From the NCBI GenBank assembly GCA_022510385.1, contig JAFLTQ010000005.1:62001-126000 (forward strand): a stretch of 64,000 nucleotides of DNA. The letters run 5' to 3'. A model generated the notes under the pieces. It searched no databases and had not been told where the DNA came from. It saw only the letters and a program-made list of their open reading frames with translations. The position numbers were made by a program, and so were the translations under genes. Source of the DNA: Muribaculaceae bacterium (GTDB lineage: Bacteria > Bacteroidota > Bacteroidia > Bacteroidales > Muribaculaceae). Positions 18,539-28,350 of the stretch are shown piece after piece (the stretch's first letter is position 1; every line of letters starts with the position of its first letter).

Positions 18539-20209
18539 ATGAAAATTTATTGTAAAAATACTAATGAGTATCTTACGATGCTCGGTGGCGAACGTGTGAT
18601 CGACTTGCTGCCACGCCTTAATAAAGAGTTGGATTTCAAACCGATCTGTGCTTATGTAAATAATAAGACAGAAGACCTTTGTTTCCCGATTTTTTCGCCC
18701 AAACAGGTTGAATTCCTTCCTGCCACTTCCGATACCGGGAAACGAGTTTATGTCAGGTCGTTATGTATGTTGCTTTATAAAGCGGTAGCAGACACTATTC
18801 CGGGGGTCAGTCTGCGAATCGACCATTCAATGGGGGATGCCCATTATTGCCGCCTTATAAAAGAGGAGGAAGAAATTTCCCTTGATAACGCTCTCCTTGA
18901 AAAAATATCTGACAGAATGACTGCTCTCGTTGAGTCGGATATCCCCTTCAAACGGCATGAAAGGCTCACTAAGGATGTCATTGACATGTATCGTCAGCAA
19001 GGTCTGTTGGCTAAGGTTAAACTCCTTGAAACTCTGCATGAATTATACACAACCTATTATGATCTCGCCGGAATAGCCGACGGTTTCTATGGGCCTCTCG
19101 CGCCATCCACCGGGTTCCTCAAAGATTTCTACATTTGCGGCTATAAAGAAGGATTCCTTCTTTTCCCTTTCGCCAAAGAGTCTTCACTCAAGAAATTAAA
19201 AGATAATCCTCCCGGCGAAAAAATGTTTAAGGCTTTCACCGACCAACTCCGGTTTAATTATATGATTAGGGTTACTAATGTCGGTGACCTAAACAGAGCT
19301 GTCATCGAAAAAAGGACTCCGGGACTTATAAATGTGGCGGAAGCAATGCATGAAAAACTTATCGGAGAAATTGCATCAGATATTGCTCAAAGAAGGAAAG
19401 AAGGGGATGCCGGTATAATTTTAGTCGCCGGCCCCTCTTCTTCCGGCAAAACAACTTCCACCAAACGACTCGCAATTCACCTTGCCACTAATCTTATTGT
19501 CCCTAAGATGATTTCTCTCGACGACTATTTTTTCAATAGGGAAGATACTCCTCGCGACGATGACGGTGAGTTCGATTTCGAATCTCTTTATGCGCTCGAT
19601 CTTGACCGACTTAATTCCGATCTTAAAAGGTTGCTTAATGGAGAAGAGGTCAATATCCCGACCTATTCTTTCGAACTTGGCAGACGGATTGAAAAGGATA
19701 AGCCTCTCAGACTCGACAAAAATGATGTCTTGCTGATGGAAGGCATTCATGGACTTAATCCCGAACTGACTCATTCCATCGACTCTCATAAAGTTTTTAA
19801 AGTTTATGTCTCGGCTTTGACAACCCTTAAAATTGATAGCCATAACTGGATTTCAACAAGCGATAATCGTTTGCTGAGGAGAATTGTCAGAGATAACAAA
19901 TATCGAAACACAAGCGCTCTCGAATCTATCAGAAGATGGCCAAGCGTAAGAAGAGGTGAGGAAAAATGGATTTTCCCGTTCAGTGAAAATGCTGATGCCA
20001 CTTTTAATTCTTCTCTTATATTCGAACTGGGAGTAATGAAGGAGTATGCTATGCCTCTCCTTAAAGAGGTTCCTCGTGACAATGTGGCATATGCACAGGC
20101 TTACCGCCTTATGAAACTACTCGGTTATTTCGAATCTATTCCGGCAAGCCAAATCCCATCTACTTCTCTGCTCCGGGAATTCCTCGGAGGCTCATCTTTT
20201 AATTATTAA
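18539..20209 (+). CDS. Nucleoside (uridine-type) kinase with TGS/ThrRS-like N terminus
   Basis: A 556-residue protein. The N-terminal part resembles TGS and the second additional domain of threonyl-tRNA synthetase (RIDHSMGDAHYCRL). The C-terminal half is a P-loop uridine kinase/phosphoribulokinase-type domain with Walker A AGPSSSGKTTSTKR near residue 295 and SLDDYFFNREDTPRDDDG after it. This fusion is a conserved bacterial family usually annotated as nucleoside kinase; it probably phosphorylates uridine or cytidine. A -7 box TACTTTTG (18523-18530) lies so close to the ATG that the mRNA may be nearly leaderless. lysA follows 41 bp downstream. Confidence 0.88.
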   Translation: MKIYCKNTNEYLTMLGGERVIDLLPRLNKELDFKPICAYVNNKTEDLCFPIFSPKQVEFLPATSDTGKRVYVRSLCMLLYKAVADTIPGVSLRIDHSMGDAHYCRLIKEEEEISLDNALLEKISDRMTALVESDIPFKRHERLTKDVIDMYRQQGLLAKVKLLETLHELYTTYYDLAGIADGFYGPLAPSTGFLKDFYICGYKEGFLLFPFAKESSLKKLKDNPPGEKMFKAFTDQLRFNYMIRVTNVGDLNRAVIEKRTPGLINVAEAMHEKLIGEIASDIAQRRKEGDAGIILVAGPSSSGKTTSTKRLAIHLATNLIVPKMISLDDYFFNREDTPRDDDGEFDFESLYALDLDRLNSDLKRLLNGEEVNIPTYSFELGRRIEKDKPLRLDKNDVLLMEGIHGLNPELTHSIDSHKVFKVYVSALTTLKIDSHNWISTSDNRLLRRIVRDNKYRNTSALESIRRWPSVRRGEEKWIFPFSENADATFNSSLIFELGVMKEYAMPLLKEVPRDNVAYAQAYRLMKLLGYFESIPASQIPSTSLLREFLGGSSFNY

Positions 20210-20250
20210 AAGTCCTTGTTTATCTTAAAAATTATAATTTTTCTACAGGT

Positions 20251-21414
20251 ATGAATATCGATCTTTCCCTCGCCGAGGGACTTAAAACTCCTTTTTACCT
20301 CTACGATGTCAGTATCCTCAACCGGACCTTACAGGAAATAAATAAATGTATTGCCGGGAAACCTATAAAAGTGCATTATGCCGTAAAAGCCAACTGCAAC
20401 CCACGGATTCTCAGTCTTATAGCTGAAGCAGGTCTCGGTGCCGACTGTGTGAGCGGTCGCGAAGTTTCAGCAGCCATAAAGGCCGGATTCAACCCTGATG
20501 ATATTTGTTACGCCGGCGTTGGGAAAACAGATCGTGAGCTTATCCTTGCGATGAAGTCCGGTATCGCCTATTTAAATGTAGAAAGTATCGAAGAACTCGA
20601 AGTTTTAGACAATCTCGCTCTCGAGTTCGGGTATCGACCAAACATCTGTCTGAGAGTAAATCCGAATATCGATGCTCATACTCACCAATATATCACGACG
20701 GGGTTGCAGGAAAATAAATTCGGCATTAATCTTGCAATGCTCGACGAGGCAGTGGAGTTAGCTCGTAATGCCAAATCTTTAAATCTGATTGGTCTGCATT
20801 TCCATATCGGCTCTCAAATCACAGATATGACTCCTTTTGCTCTCCTGTGTAATAAAGTGAATGAGTTGGTAGACTATTTCCAAAAGAAAGGGGTGAATTT
20901 CCGCGTGATTAACGTCGGTGGAGGATTGGGAATTGATTATGACGACCCGGATGCCAACCCGATACCGGATTTTAAAAATTATTTCGACACTCTTTTGAAA
21001 AATCTAAAAATTCATGAGGGTCAGGAAATTCATTGCGAACTCGGCAGAGCTGTCGTGGCTCAATGTGGCTCCCTGATTTCACGCGTCACTTTTGTAAAGA
21101 AAGGTGTCAACAGAAAATTTATAATACTTGATGCCGGAATGAACGATCTCATACGTCCGGCATTATATGGCGCTCACCATAAAATCCAAAATGTTTCCGT
21201 AGATTTATCCGATTCTGAAAGCAAACCGGCTACCGACATCTATGATGTGGCAGGCCCTATTTGCGAGTCTTCCGACGTCTTTGGAAAGGATGAAGAACTC
21301 CCGGTTACTGTACGTGGGGATATCTTTGCACTCAGAAGTGCCGGCGCCTACGCTGAATGCATGGCCAGCACTTACAATATCCGACCTATTCCGGAAACAA
21401 TCTTTGTAGATTAA
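20251..21414 (+). CDS. lysA: Diaminopimelate decarboxylase
   Basis: A 387-residue PLP enzyme of the alanine-racemase fold that decarboxylates meso-diaminopimelate to lysine in the last lysine-synthesis step. The PLP lysine is Lys46 in HYAVKANCN. The phosphate-binding glycine block NVGGGLGIDYDD and the C-terminal active-site motif GPICESSDVFG (Cys from the partner subunit) are present. Residues HFHIGSQI also fit the family. The length is slightly below the usual 400-420 but no motif is missing. It is probably co-transcribed with the nucleoside kinase. Confidence 0.95.
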   Translation: MNIDLSLAEGLKTPFYLYDVSILNRTLQEINKCIAGKPIKVHYAVKANCNPRILSLIAEAGLGADCVSGREVSAAIKAGFNPDDICYAGVGKTDRELILAMKSGIAYLNVESIEELEVLDNLALEFGYRPNICLRVNPNIDAHTHQYITTGLQENKFGINLAMLDEAVELARNAKSLNLIGLHFHIGSQITDMTPFALLCNKVNELVDYFQKKGVNFRVINVGGGLGIDYDDPDANPIPDFKNYFDTLLKNLKIHEGQEIHCELGRAVVAQCGSLISRVTFVKKGVNRKFIILDAGMNDLIRPALYGAHHKIQNVSVDLSDSESKPATDIYDVAGPICESSDVFGKDEELPVTVRGDIFALRSAGAYAECMASTYNIRPIPETIFVD

Positions 21415-21514
21415 GGAGCAGATTCCTGACCCGCTGGGCTATCTCCCTATTTTACCCAAGCAACTTTGCAACATGGTTGCATCCCTTTTTGTGTATCTTT
21501 GTCTTTCTAATTTG

Positions 21515-22714
21515 ATGCCCATGTTGCTGACAAATTCCCTTAAAGAATCTTTACCCTTAAAGTATTCTTCCTCAACTTTAAGGATAGCTGCGGTTGTCTC
21601 TTTCCGTCGTGGATCAATCCTGCTTGCTCTAATCTTTGCTCTTATATCTTTTACCTTTTCTTCATGCCGAAACTCAGAGAACCATGAAGATGAGGAGCAT
21701 CATATCCATACGGAAGGAAAACTCCTTTCTGAAGAACAGATTCAAGAATTTGGAATTGAGATGGAAACAGTGGCTCCTCAACCCTTTCGGGATGTTTTGA
21801 AAGTGGCGGGAACAATCCAACCTTCCACAGGAGATCTACAGACTATAACGGCAAAGAAAAGCGGCATTATAACTTTCTCTCCGGGAATTTCTGAAGGTAT
21901 TGAGATCAAAGCAGGTTCCGTTATTGGCAACATTCTTTCCGATGGACTCCAAGGTGGGGATGTAAACGCTGCAGCCATCTCCAATCTTAACGTCGCTAAA
22001 AAAGAATATGAACGACTTAAAAAGCTTTATGATGAGGGGCTGGTGACTGCATCATCTTTAAGCCAGGCCGAAAAAAATTATAAGGAGGCAGAAGCTTTGG
22101 TTGGCAAAAAAGGAACCGGACCCTCTTCAAATGTAGTGGCGCCAATCTCAGGGAATCTAATAAATGTCTCTGTAAAAAACGGCGAGTTTGTGGAAGCGGG
22201 ACGCCCCATTGCTTCTATTGTAAAAAATACACGACAATCATTGAAAGCGGAACTCCCTGTCAGAGAAGCAAAACATTTAGGACATATTGAATCTGCCAAC
22301 TTCCTTACTGAAGCGGGTGATTTGGTTAAATTAGATGAGTGTTTCGGGCAAAAGGTATCATCCGGAACAATTCCTTCCTCTAACGGATATATTCCTGTTA
22401 TTTTCTCATTCCAAGGAAATCAGTCGACAGCTATAGGAGGATTTGTTCAAGTCTTTCTGCTTTGTGGTCAAAGAGAAAACATTATCTCCATCCCTCTTCA
22501 AGCTCTCATTGAAATTCAGGGCCATACATATGTTTATGTTGAGGATTCGGAACACGGTTTTGAAAAGAAATTAGTGAAAACGGGAGCCTCCGACGGTGAG
22601 AGAATTGAAATTACTGAAGGTTTGTCTGCAGGGGATAAGGTTGTTACAAAAGGGGCCTCAATTGTGAGAATGGCAGAAGTTTCTGCTGTCGCCCCACCCT
22701 CTCATTCTCATTAA
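21515..22714 (+). CDS. RND efflux periplasmic adaptor (CusB/CzcB-like lipoprotein)
   Basis: Membrane-fusion protein of about 399 residues that links the inner-membrane pump to the outer-membrane channel. It has a hydrophobic leader and lipobox FSSC (Cys51 from this start), a His/Glu-rich stretch HEDEEHHIHTEG directly after the lipid anchor, a barrel-sandwich domain (ITAKKSGIITFSPGI), a helical hairpin (KKEYERLKKLYDEGLVTASS) and a beta barrel. The longer frame starts at 21473, but a -7 box TATCTTTG at 21494-21501 places the transcript start near 21506, so 21515 (or 21521) is preferred. The His-rich segment suggests divalent metal binding. The pump gene follows. Confidence 0.85.
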   Translation: MPMLLTNSLKESLPLKYSSSTLRIAAVVSFRRGSILLALIFALISFTFSSCRNSENHEDEEHHIHTEGKLLSEEQIQEFGIEMETVAPQPFRDVLKVAGTIQPSTGDLQTITAKKSGIITFSPGISEGIEIKAGSVIGNILSDGLQGGDVNAAAISNLNVAKKEYERLKKLYDEGLVTASSLSQAEKNYKEAEALVGKKGTGPSSNVVAPISGNLINVSVKNGEFVEAGRPIASIVKNTRQSLKAELPVREAKHLGHIESANFLTEAGDLVKLDECFGQKVSSGTIPSSNGYIPVIFSFQGNQSTAIGGFVQVFLLCGQRENIISIPLQALIEIQGHTYVYVEDSEHGFEKKLVKTGASDGERIEITEGLSAGDKVVTKGASIVRMAEVSAVAPPSHSH

Positions 22715-22756
22715 AAAAGAGATTACTTTTGACTCTGTTGTTTATCGGATTTTGCT

Positions 22757-25700
22757 GTGTTAGACCGAATAATAAGATTCTCTCTCGACAACCGATTCTT
22801 GGTGTTGTTTCTAAGCTTCCTCATTTTGGCTGCTGGCCTCGTCGCGCTTTTCAAAACGGAAGTTGATATCTTCCCCGACCTTAATTCTCCTACTGTTGTG
22901 GTTATGACGGAGGCAGGAGGAATGGCTCCCGAAGAAGTAGAACAACTCGTTACATTCCCGATTGAATCAGGTCTTAACGGTATACCGGGCGTCAGAAGGG
23001 TCAGAAGTTCTTCCTCTTCAGGTTTCTCTGTTGTCTGGATTGAATTCAATTGGAACACAAGCATCAAAGATGCACGCCAATTCGTGGCTGAACGGCTGCC
23101 CGCAATATCTTCCGAACTGCCTCCTGAAACCGGACAACCCACATTAGGTCCCTCTTCATCAATCCTGGGGGAAATCCTGATTATCGGTTTGACTTCCGAC
23201 TCTCTGTCAAGGGGAGAACTAAGAAACGTGGCCGACCGTCTTATTCGGCCTCGACTCCTCTCAATTAGCGGTGTCTCTTCCGTTAATGTTATTGGTGGAG
23301 AAGTATTGGAGTATTCCTTTAATCTTAATCCCGATAAAATGAAAATGCTCGGGCTCTCTCTTAATGATGTTGTGGAATCATTATCTTCATTTAATTCAAA
23401 CGTTGCCGGTGGAATATTATATGACTTTGATAATGAGTATATTATTAAAGGATCTCTCTCCTCATCCGAAATCCTTGACTTAGAGAAGTCTCCGGTAAGA
23501 GACGCTTCGGGTATTACTCATGCACTCGCTGACTTCGCTGACATCAGATTTTCAGGTAAAACCCCTGAAATTGGGAAAGCTTCGCTTAATTCCACTCCTG
23601 CAGTCTTGATGACTATTACCAAACAACCCGGTATAGGTTCTATTTCTTTGACTAAAAATATTCTCACCGCAATTGATGAATTGGAACCGACTTTGCCTCA
23701 CGGAATTAATATAAATACCGATATTTTCAGACAATCTGACTTTATCTCAAATTCTGTTAATAATCTTCAGGTTTCTCTTTTTGAGGGTGCTCTATTCGTT
23801 ATACTTGTTCTTTTCATCTTTCTTCTTAATATTCGCACCACCATTATATCTGCTATCGCAATCCCTATGTCGGTAATCATTACACTCTTGATTATCGATG
23901 CGCTGGGCTTCTCCATAAATACGATGACCTTGGGGGGTATTGCAATTGCCATAGGCTCTCTTGTGGATGATGCAATTGTTGATGTAGAGAATGTTTATCG
24001 GCATCTCCGTCTCAACCGTAATCTCCCGAAGGATGCGAGAAAAGATACCACTGAAATTGTTTTCAAAGCCTCTCGTGAGGTCAGAATGCCTATATTGAAT
24101 TCATCTCTTATTATTATAGCAAGTTTCCTCCCTCTTTTCTTCCTTAGCGGCATGGAGGGAAGGCTTTTGATTCCTTTGGGAATCTCTTTCATAATTGCTC
24201 TGCTTGCCTCCACAATCGTAGCTCTTACTTTGACTCCTGTGCTTTGTCTTTTCCTGTTAGGCGATAATAAAAATGAGAAAAATCTCGAGAAAGATCCCTT
24301 TATAGCACGAAAAATACGTGTATTCTACACAAAAATTCTCAATTTGGTTTTAAATAAACCGAAACCTCTCTTTTTTATTTCGGCGGTTTTTTTAATTTTT
24401 GCTGCCGTGGTTTTCCCATTTCTGGGTAGATCTTTCCTCCCATCTTTTAATGAGGGTTCTTTCACAGTCAATGTTAGTGCCATACCCGGTATCTCTATCC
24501 ATCTCAGCGACTCTATTGGCAACATGGCTGAAAGAAAAATTCGAGAAGTCCCGGAGGTATTTCTGACTGCGAGAAAAACCGGCAGGGCTGAACTTGACGA
24601 ACATTCCTTAGGTAGCAATGTTTCCGAAATTGAAGTGCCCTACTCCTTGAATTCCGGCAGATCTCGAGAAGAGATTGCGGCTGACATTCGTGAAAGATTA
24701 GAGAAGATACCCGGGGTTAACGTGGAAATCGGGCAACCTATCAGTCACAGAATAGATGCCATGCTATCCGGGAGCCAAGCGCAAATTGCAATTAAAATTT
24801 TCGGAGAAAACCTCGACCAACTCTATAAGCTCGGGAAACAAGTGGCGGCATCTCTGTCAGAAGTTAACGGTGTCGTTGATGTGAATATTGAGCAGCTGAT
24901 ACCTCGCCCTCAGCTCGAATTGAAACCTAAAAGGGAACTGATGGCTAAGTATGGAATAACCTTGCCGGAGTTAAACCGATTTATCGAAATCGCTTTGAAA
25001 GGAGTTCCAATCTCTCGATTCTATTCTTCAGGAGCCCCTTATGACATCACTTTAAAAATAGATCCTCAATTCCATAGCTCTTTATCTCAATTATACGATA
25101 TTCCCATTACCACTCAAGAGGGGACAGTTCCGTTATCATCACTTGTCGATATTATTTCAACTTCAGGACCCTCGACCATTAATCGCGAAAATATTTCAAG
25201 ACGTCTCGTCGTTTCTGCAAATGTGGAGGGGAGAGATCTGAGAGGTGTTGTCAATGAAATCAAAAAAAATATTGGGAAAGAGATAAATACGCCGGATGGT
25301 TACTATATCTCTTATGAGGGTCAATTTGAAAGCGAAGAGGCTGCCTCCAGAACTTTACTTTTCACCAGCTTGGGTGCTATATTGTTGATTTTCTTTCTCC
25401 TATATGCCGAATTCCGCGATTGGCGTGAATCTCTGATTATCCTTCTTAATATGCCCCTCGCGTTAATCGGAGGAGTTTTGATTCTGTGGTTCACTCGAAA
25501 TCATATTAACATCCCCGCAATCATCGGTTTCATATCTCTTTTAGGTATATCCACAAGAAACGGTATGTTGCTCGTTTCTCACTACAATCAGTTGCTACAT
25601 GAAAAAGTTGGCCTTTGGGAAAGAGTTCTAACCGGGTCGGCCGACCGCCTAAATCCAATCCTTATGACCGGCCTTTCATCCGCTATGGCCCTCCTTCCCC

Positions 25701-25906
25701 TGGCATTCCGCTACGACAGCCCGGGTAATGAAATTCAGGCCCCGATGGCTATAGTGATTCTCGGAGGTCTTATCACTTCTACACTCCTTAATATTTTAAT
25801 CGTCCCCTCCATCTATTATCTCCTGTCAAAAAAAGGCAAGATCAAAGATGAATGTAACTGCAAGGAATGTTCCAACCTCTCTTCACATCCCAACCACTTA
25901 TCTTAA
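22757..25906 (+). CDS. RND efflux permease, CusA/CzcA-like
   Basis: A 1049-residue proton-driven inner-membrane pump. It has the RND pattern of one N-terminal helix, a large periplasmic loop, six helices, a second loop and five more helices; the N terminus RIIRFSLDNRFLVLFLSF and porter motif FPDLNSPTVVVMTEAGGMAPEEVEQLVT are typical. The TM4 relay segment reads GSLVDDAIVDVENVYRHL with the expected acidic pair. The start codon is GTG at 22757, 42 bp after the adaptor. The cytoplasmic tail ends in a short Cys/His-rich string (DECNCKECSNLSSHPNH), which supports a metal substrate, but drugs or other compounds cannot be excluded. Confidence 0.9.
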   Translation: MLDRIIRFSLDNRFLVLFLSFLILAAGLVALFKTEVDIFPDLNSPTVVVMTEAGGMAPEEVEQLVTFPIESGLNGIPGVRRVRSSSSSGFSVVWIEFNWNTSIKDARQFVAERLPAISSELPPETGQPTLGPSSSILGEILIIGLTSDSLSRGELRNVADRLIRPRLLSISGVSSVNVIGGEVLEYSFNLNPDKMKMLGLSLNDVVESLSSFNSNVAGGILYDFDNEYIIKGSLSSSEILDLEKSPVRDASGITHALADFADIRFSGKTPEIGKASLNSTPAVLMTITKQPGIGSISLTKNILTAIDELEPTLPHGININTDIFRQSDFISNSVNNLQVSLFEGALFVILVLFIFLLNIRTTIISAIAIPMSVIITLLIIDALGFSINTMTLGGIAIAIGSLVDDAIVDVENVYRHLRLNRNLPKDARKDTTEIVFKASREVRMPILNSSLIIIASFLPLFFLSGMEGRLLIPLGISFIIALLASTIVALTLTPVLCLFLLGDNKNEKNLEKDPFIARKIRVFYTKILNLVLNKPKPLFFISAVFLIFAAVVFPFLGRSFLPSFNEGSFTVNVSAIPGISIHLSDSIGNMAERKIREVPEVFLTARKTGRAELDEHSLGSNVSEIEVPYSLNSGRSREEIAADIRERLEKIPGVNVEIGQPISHRIDAMLSGSQAQIAIKIFGENLDQLYKLGKQVAASLSEVNGVVDVNIEQLIPRPQLELKPKRELMAKYGITLPELNRFIEIALKGVPISRFYSSGAPYDITLKIDPQFHSSLSQLYDIPITTQEGTVPLSSLVDIISTSGPSTINRENISRRLVVSANVEGRDLRGVVNEIKKNIGKEINTPDGYYISYEGQFESEEAASRTLLFTSLGAILLIFFLLYAEFRDWRESLIILLNMPLALIGGVLILWFTRNHINIPAIIGFISLLGISTRNGMLLVSHYNQLLHEKVGLWERVLTGSADRLNPILMTGLSSAMALLPLAFRYDSPGNEIQAPMAIVILGGLITSTLLNILIVPSIYYLLSKKGKIKDECNCKECSNLSSHPNHLS

Positions 25907-26004
25907 GATCCCGTTCCCTATTTCTGTAAATGAGATTTTCAACAACTTTTTTGCTAATTTTGCACTAATATTCTATTATCCCCTAAATAACGACACTTCG
26001 ACTT

Positions 26005-27213
26005 ATGATTTTGCGGATAACCTTAGCAAAGATTACTGTTTCAACAGCCTTCTCTATTTTATTACTATTCTTCCCTTTCTTCGCCTCCTACGCTTATTCT
26101 ATTGAAGAAACTGCAATGAAAATCTTAACCGAAGGTCCGGAATTTATTTCAGAAACATTTTCTTTAGAATCGCGCCGGAAAAGCCTCGCAACTCAGTCGA
26201 ATCTCCCCGATCCTGAAGTGGCAGGTGAATATCTCGTGCTCCCCAAAGATGTCGACAACAGATGGACAGCTGAATTACGCTGGAGTGTGGAATGGCCCGG
26301 AGTCTATAAGGCAAGAAGCAAAGAAGCCCAGATGTCTATGAATCACTTTCAACAATCGGTTTGGCTCAAAAGAAATGAACGTCTTTTCGAAATTCGGAAT
26401 TACCTCTTGGATTATATCTATTGCCAATTAAAACTGGAGCTTTTAGATAATCTCATACAAAACAACGATACTATCTTTCAACTCGCTGAAAAAGCGGCTA
26501 AAGGCGGTGAACTCACTCTTCTCGATCTTAATAAGATAAAACTTGAATATGCAAATATAAAAGGGGCCAAAGCTACAATCCTTGATGAAAAGACATCGGC
26601 AATCAACTCCTTATCAGTTATTTTTGGCAAAGATTGCTCAACCATCCTCTCTCAACTGGATTGCTCCATCCCCGAAATCAAAATCCCTACTGAGGAGGAA
26701 CTCATAAATCTTAAGAATAATGCTCCCGCTCTAAAAGCTGCCGACGCCGAAGCAATGGCGGCTCACGAGGCTAAAAATGTAGCTAAAATGGAGGCCCTCC
26801 CGGCTCTCTCTTTAGGATACAAACATGCTTTTGAAGATGGTATGCATTTCAATGGTCTCACTTGGGGTATCTCTATTCCTATCTTCTCTTCAAGAGGTAA
26901 ACAGAAAGCCGCTAATGCTCAAATTGTGGAAGCTGAATTCAACGTGGAAGCCCAAAATCTTGAAATTGAAGCAGACTTAGAAGCTTTAGTCAAGAAACTT
27001 CACCTTCTAACCGGCCAAATCAACGAGATAGCTCCATTAGTCGAAAATGTTGACTATAATTCGACTCTCCTCAAAGCTTACCAAGGCCGCGTCATAACAC
27101 TGATAGAATATATCAGCGACAGAAACTATTTCACTAATGCTGCCATCGAACTTCTTGACCTTCGACTCGCCGCCGCCAAAACAGAATTCCTTATCAAAAA
27201 ATATGCCCTCTAA
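26005..27213 (+). CDS. TolC-family outer-membrane efflux protein
   Basis: A 402-residue outer-membrane factor that completes the tripartite RND pump: signal peptide about residues 1-32, then two repeats of long helices and beta strands (SLGYKHAFEDGMHFNGLTWG, GISIPIFSSRGKQKAANAQI). It is shorter than most TolC proteins and fits the CusC/CzcC-like branch of Bacteroidota. The order adaptor-pump-channel is complete and co-directional. A gap of 98 bp after the pump holds TAATTTTG (25955-25962), a possible -7 box without a clear -33 box, so the channel may have additional expression of its own. Confidence 0.85.
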   Translation: MILRITLAKITVSTAFSILLLFFPFFASYAYSIEETAMKILTEGPEFISETFSLESRRKSLATQSNLPDPEVAGEYLVLPKDVDNRWTAELRWSVEWPGVYKARSKEAQMSMNHFQQSVWLKRNERLFEIRNYLLDYIYCQLKLELLDNLIQNNDTIFQLAEKAAKGGELTLLDLNKIKLEYANIKGAKATILDEKTSAINSLSVIFGKDCSTILSQLDCSIPEIKIPTEEELINLKNNAPALKAADAEAMAAHEAKNVAKMEALPALSLGYKHAFEDGMHFNGLTWGISIPIFSSRGKQKAANAQIVEAEFNVEAQNLEIEADLEALVKKLHLLTGQINEIAPLVENVDYNSTLLKAYQGRVITLIEYISDRNYFTNAAIELLDLRLAAAKTEFLIKKYAL

Positions 27214-27362
27214 TCTCTGCCTTCCTCCTTTCTTTTGAACCATACCCCTTTGCCTTAAACTATTCCATATTCTCCATCAACTTTTTCCATCCTCTCTTTC
27301 TCCGGTAGCTTTCTCGGTCTTCATCATCCGGCCTTTCAGCATCTCTCAAACACCATAAAAAA

Positions 27363-27391
27363 TTTGTTTACCGGTTTTTTCGTTATATTTG
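27363..27391 (+). promoter_or_regulatory. Promoter of the acyltransferase-led operon
   Basis: TTTG (27363-27366), a 17-bp spacer and TATATTTG (27384-27391). The start would be near 27396. No other comparable promoter was seen before 37 kb, so the run up to the DUF2723 gene may be one long transcript. Confidence 0.6.
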
Positions 27392-27421
27392 CAAAATCTA
27401 TCTCTTTAAATATCCTGATTT

Positions 27422-28330
27422 ATGGAGGAAGAAAATAAAGTATTTGAAGCTCGACCCGATGTCATAAACCGTGATGATGTCATAAAGGCAATACCCAAAC
27501 TTGCAAATCACCCCAAGCTTGTGGATTGGGCACTTCGATTCATCGCTATGGACAAAGTTAACTATGTGCATGGTAAATTCAGCAAACGTCTTGGAGTCGA
27601 TTTTGCAAGGGCTCTCGCTGAAGATGAGTATAAATGGATTATTACCACCGACAATTATGAGGTGATCGATCAGTTTCCGACAGGCCCCTTTATTACGGTC
27701 AGCAATCATCCTATCGGAAGTTACGACGGGATTACGCTCCTTTACCTCATCGGCAGAAAACGTCCGGATTATAAGGTGATGGTTAATCTAATCCTCAATA
27801 ATCTTCAAGCCATGAGCCCCGGATTCATTGCCGTCGACCCTCAAAAGACCGATGATCCTGAAAAACGGAAAATCACTCTCCATGGAATGCGTGAGGCTAT
27901 ACAACATGTAAAGGCCGGTCATCCTCTTGGTTTCTTTCCCGCCGGCGCTATCTCTAAGGTTGACTGGAATCTTGATATCGACGACACCCCATGGAAAGAA
28001 GTCATCATCCGATTGATAAGGCAAATGCAAGTGCCCGTTATTCCCGTTTATTTCCATTGCAAAAATTCTACCTTCTGCAATATCCTCGGGAGAATCGACT
28101 GGCGGCTCAGAACTATCAGGCTTCCTCGCGAACTCTTCGCTTCCTACAATAAGGAGATTCGGGTAAGTTTCGGCAATCCTATTTCCGTTGAAGAGCAAAA
28201 TAAATTTGAAACACTTCAAGAATTAGGAGATTTCCTTCGGTCTCAAACTTATAAATTAAAGGATATCGGGGGCCAAGGCTTGCCTTTAGGAAATTTGAAA
28301 GGTGGAAAAGGGAAATATGTGAGGGAATAA
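27422..28330 (+). CDS. Lysophospholipid acyltransferase (PlsC-like)
   Basis: A 302-residue glycerolipid acyltransferase-type protein. The catalytic His-x4-Asp motif is SNHPIGSYDGI (residue about 98) and the acceptor-binding motif is GFFPAGAISKV (residue about 178). Such enzymes attach fatty acids to lysophosphatidic acid, or in Bacteroidota to amino-acid-containing lipids or hemolysin-like substrates. No clear transmembrane helix is seen. It is the first gene of the run and lies 20 bp before the sigma54-type regulator. The substrate is not determined by the sequence. Confidence 0.85.
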   Translation: MEEENKVFEARPDVINRDDVIKAIPKLANHPKLVDWALRFIAMDKVNYVHGKFSKRLGVDFARALAEDEYKWIITTDNYEVIDQFPTGPFITVSNHPIGSYDGITLLYLIGRKRPDYKVMVNLILNNLQAMSPGFIAVDPQKTDDPEKRKITLHGMREAIQHVKAGHPLGFFPAGAISKVDWNLDIDDTPWKEVIIRLIRQMQVPVIPVYFHCKNSTFCNILGRIDWRLRTIRLPRELFASYNKEIRVSFGNPISVEEQNKFETLQELGDFLRSQTYKLKDIGGQGLPLGNLKGGKGKYVRE

Positions 28331-28350
28331 TTCCAATCAGTAGTAGAATT

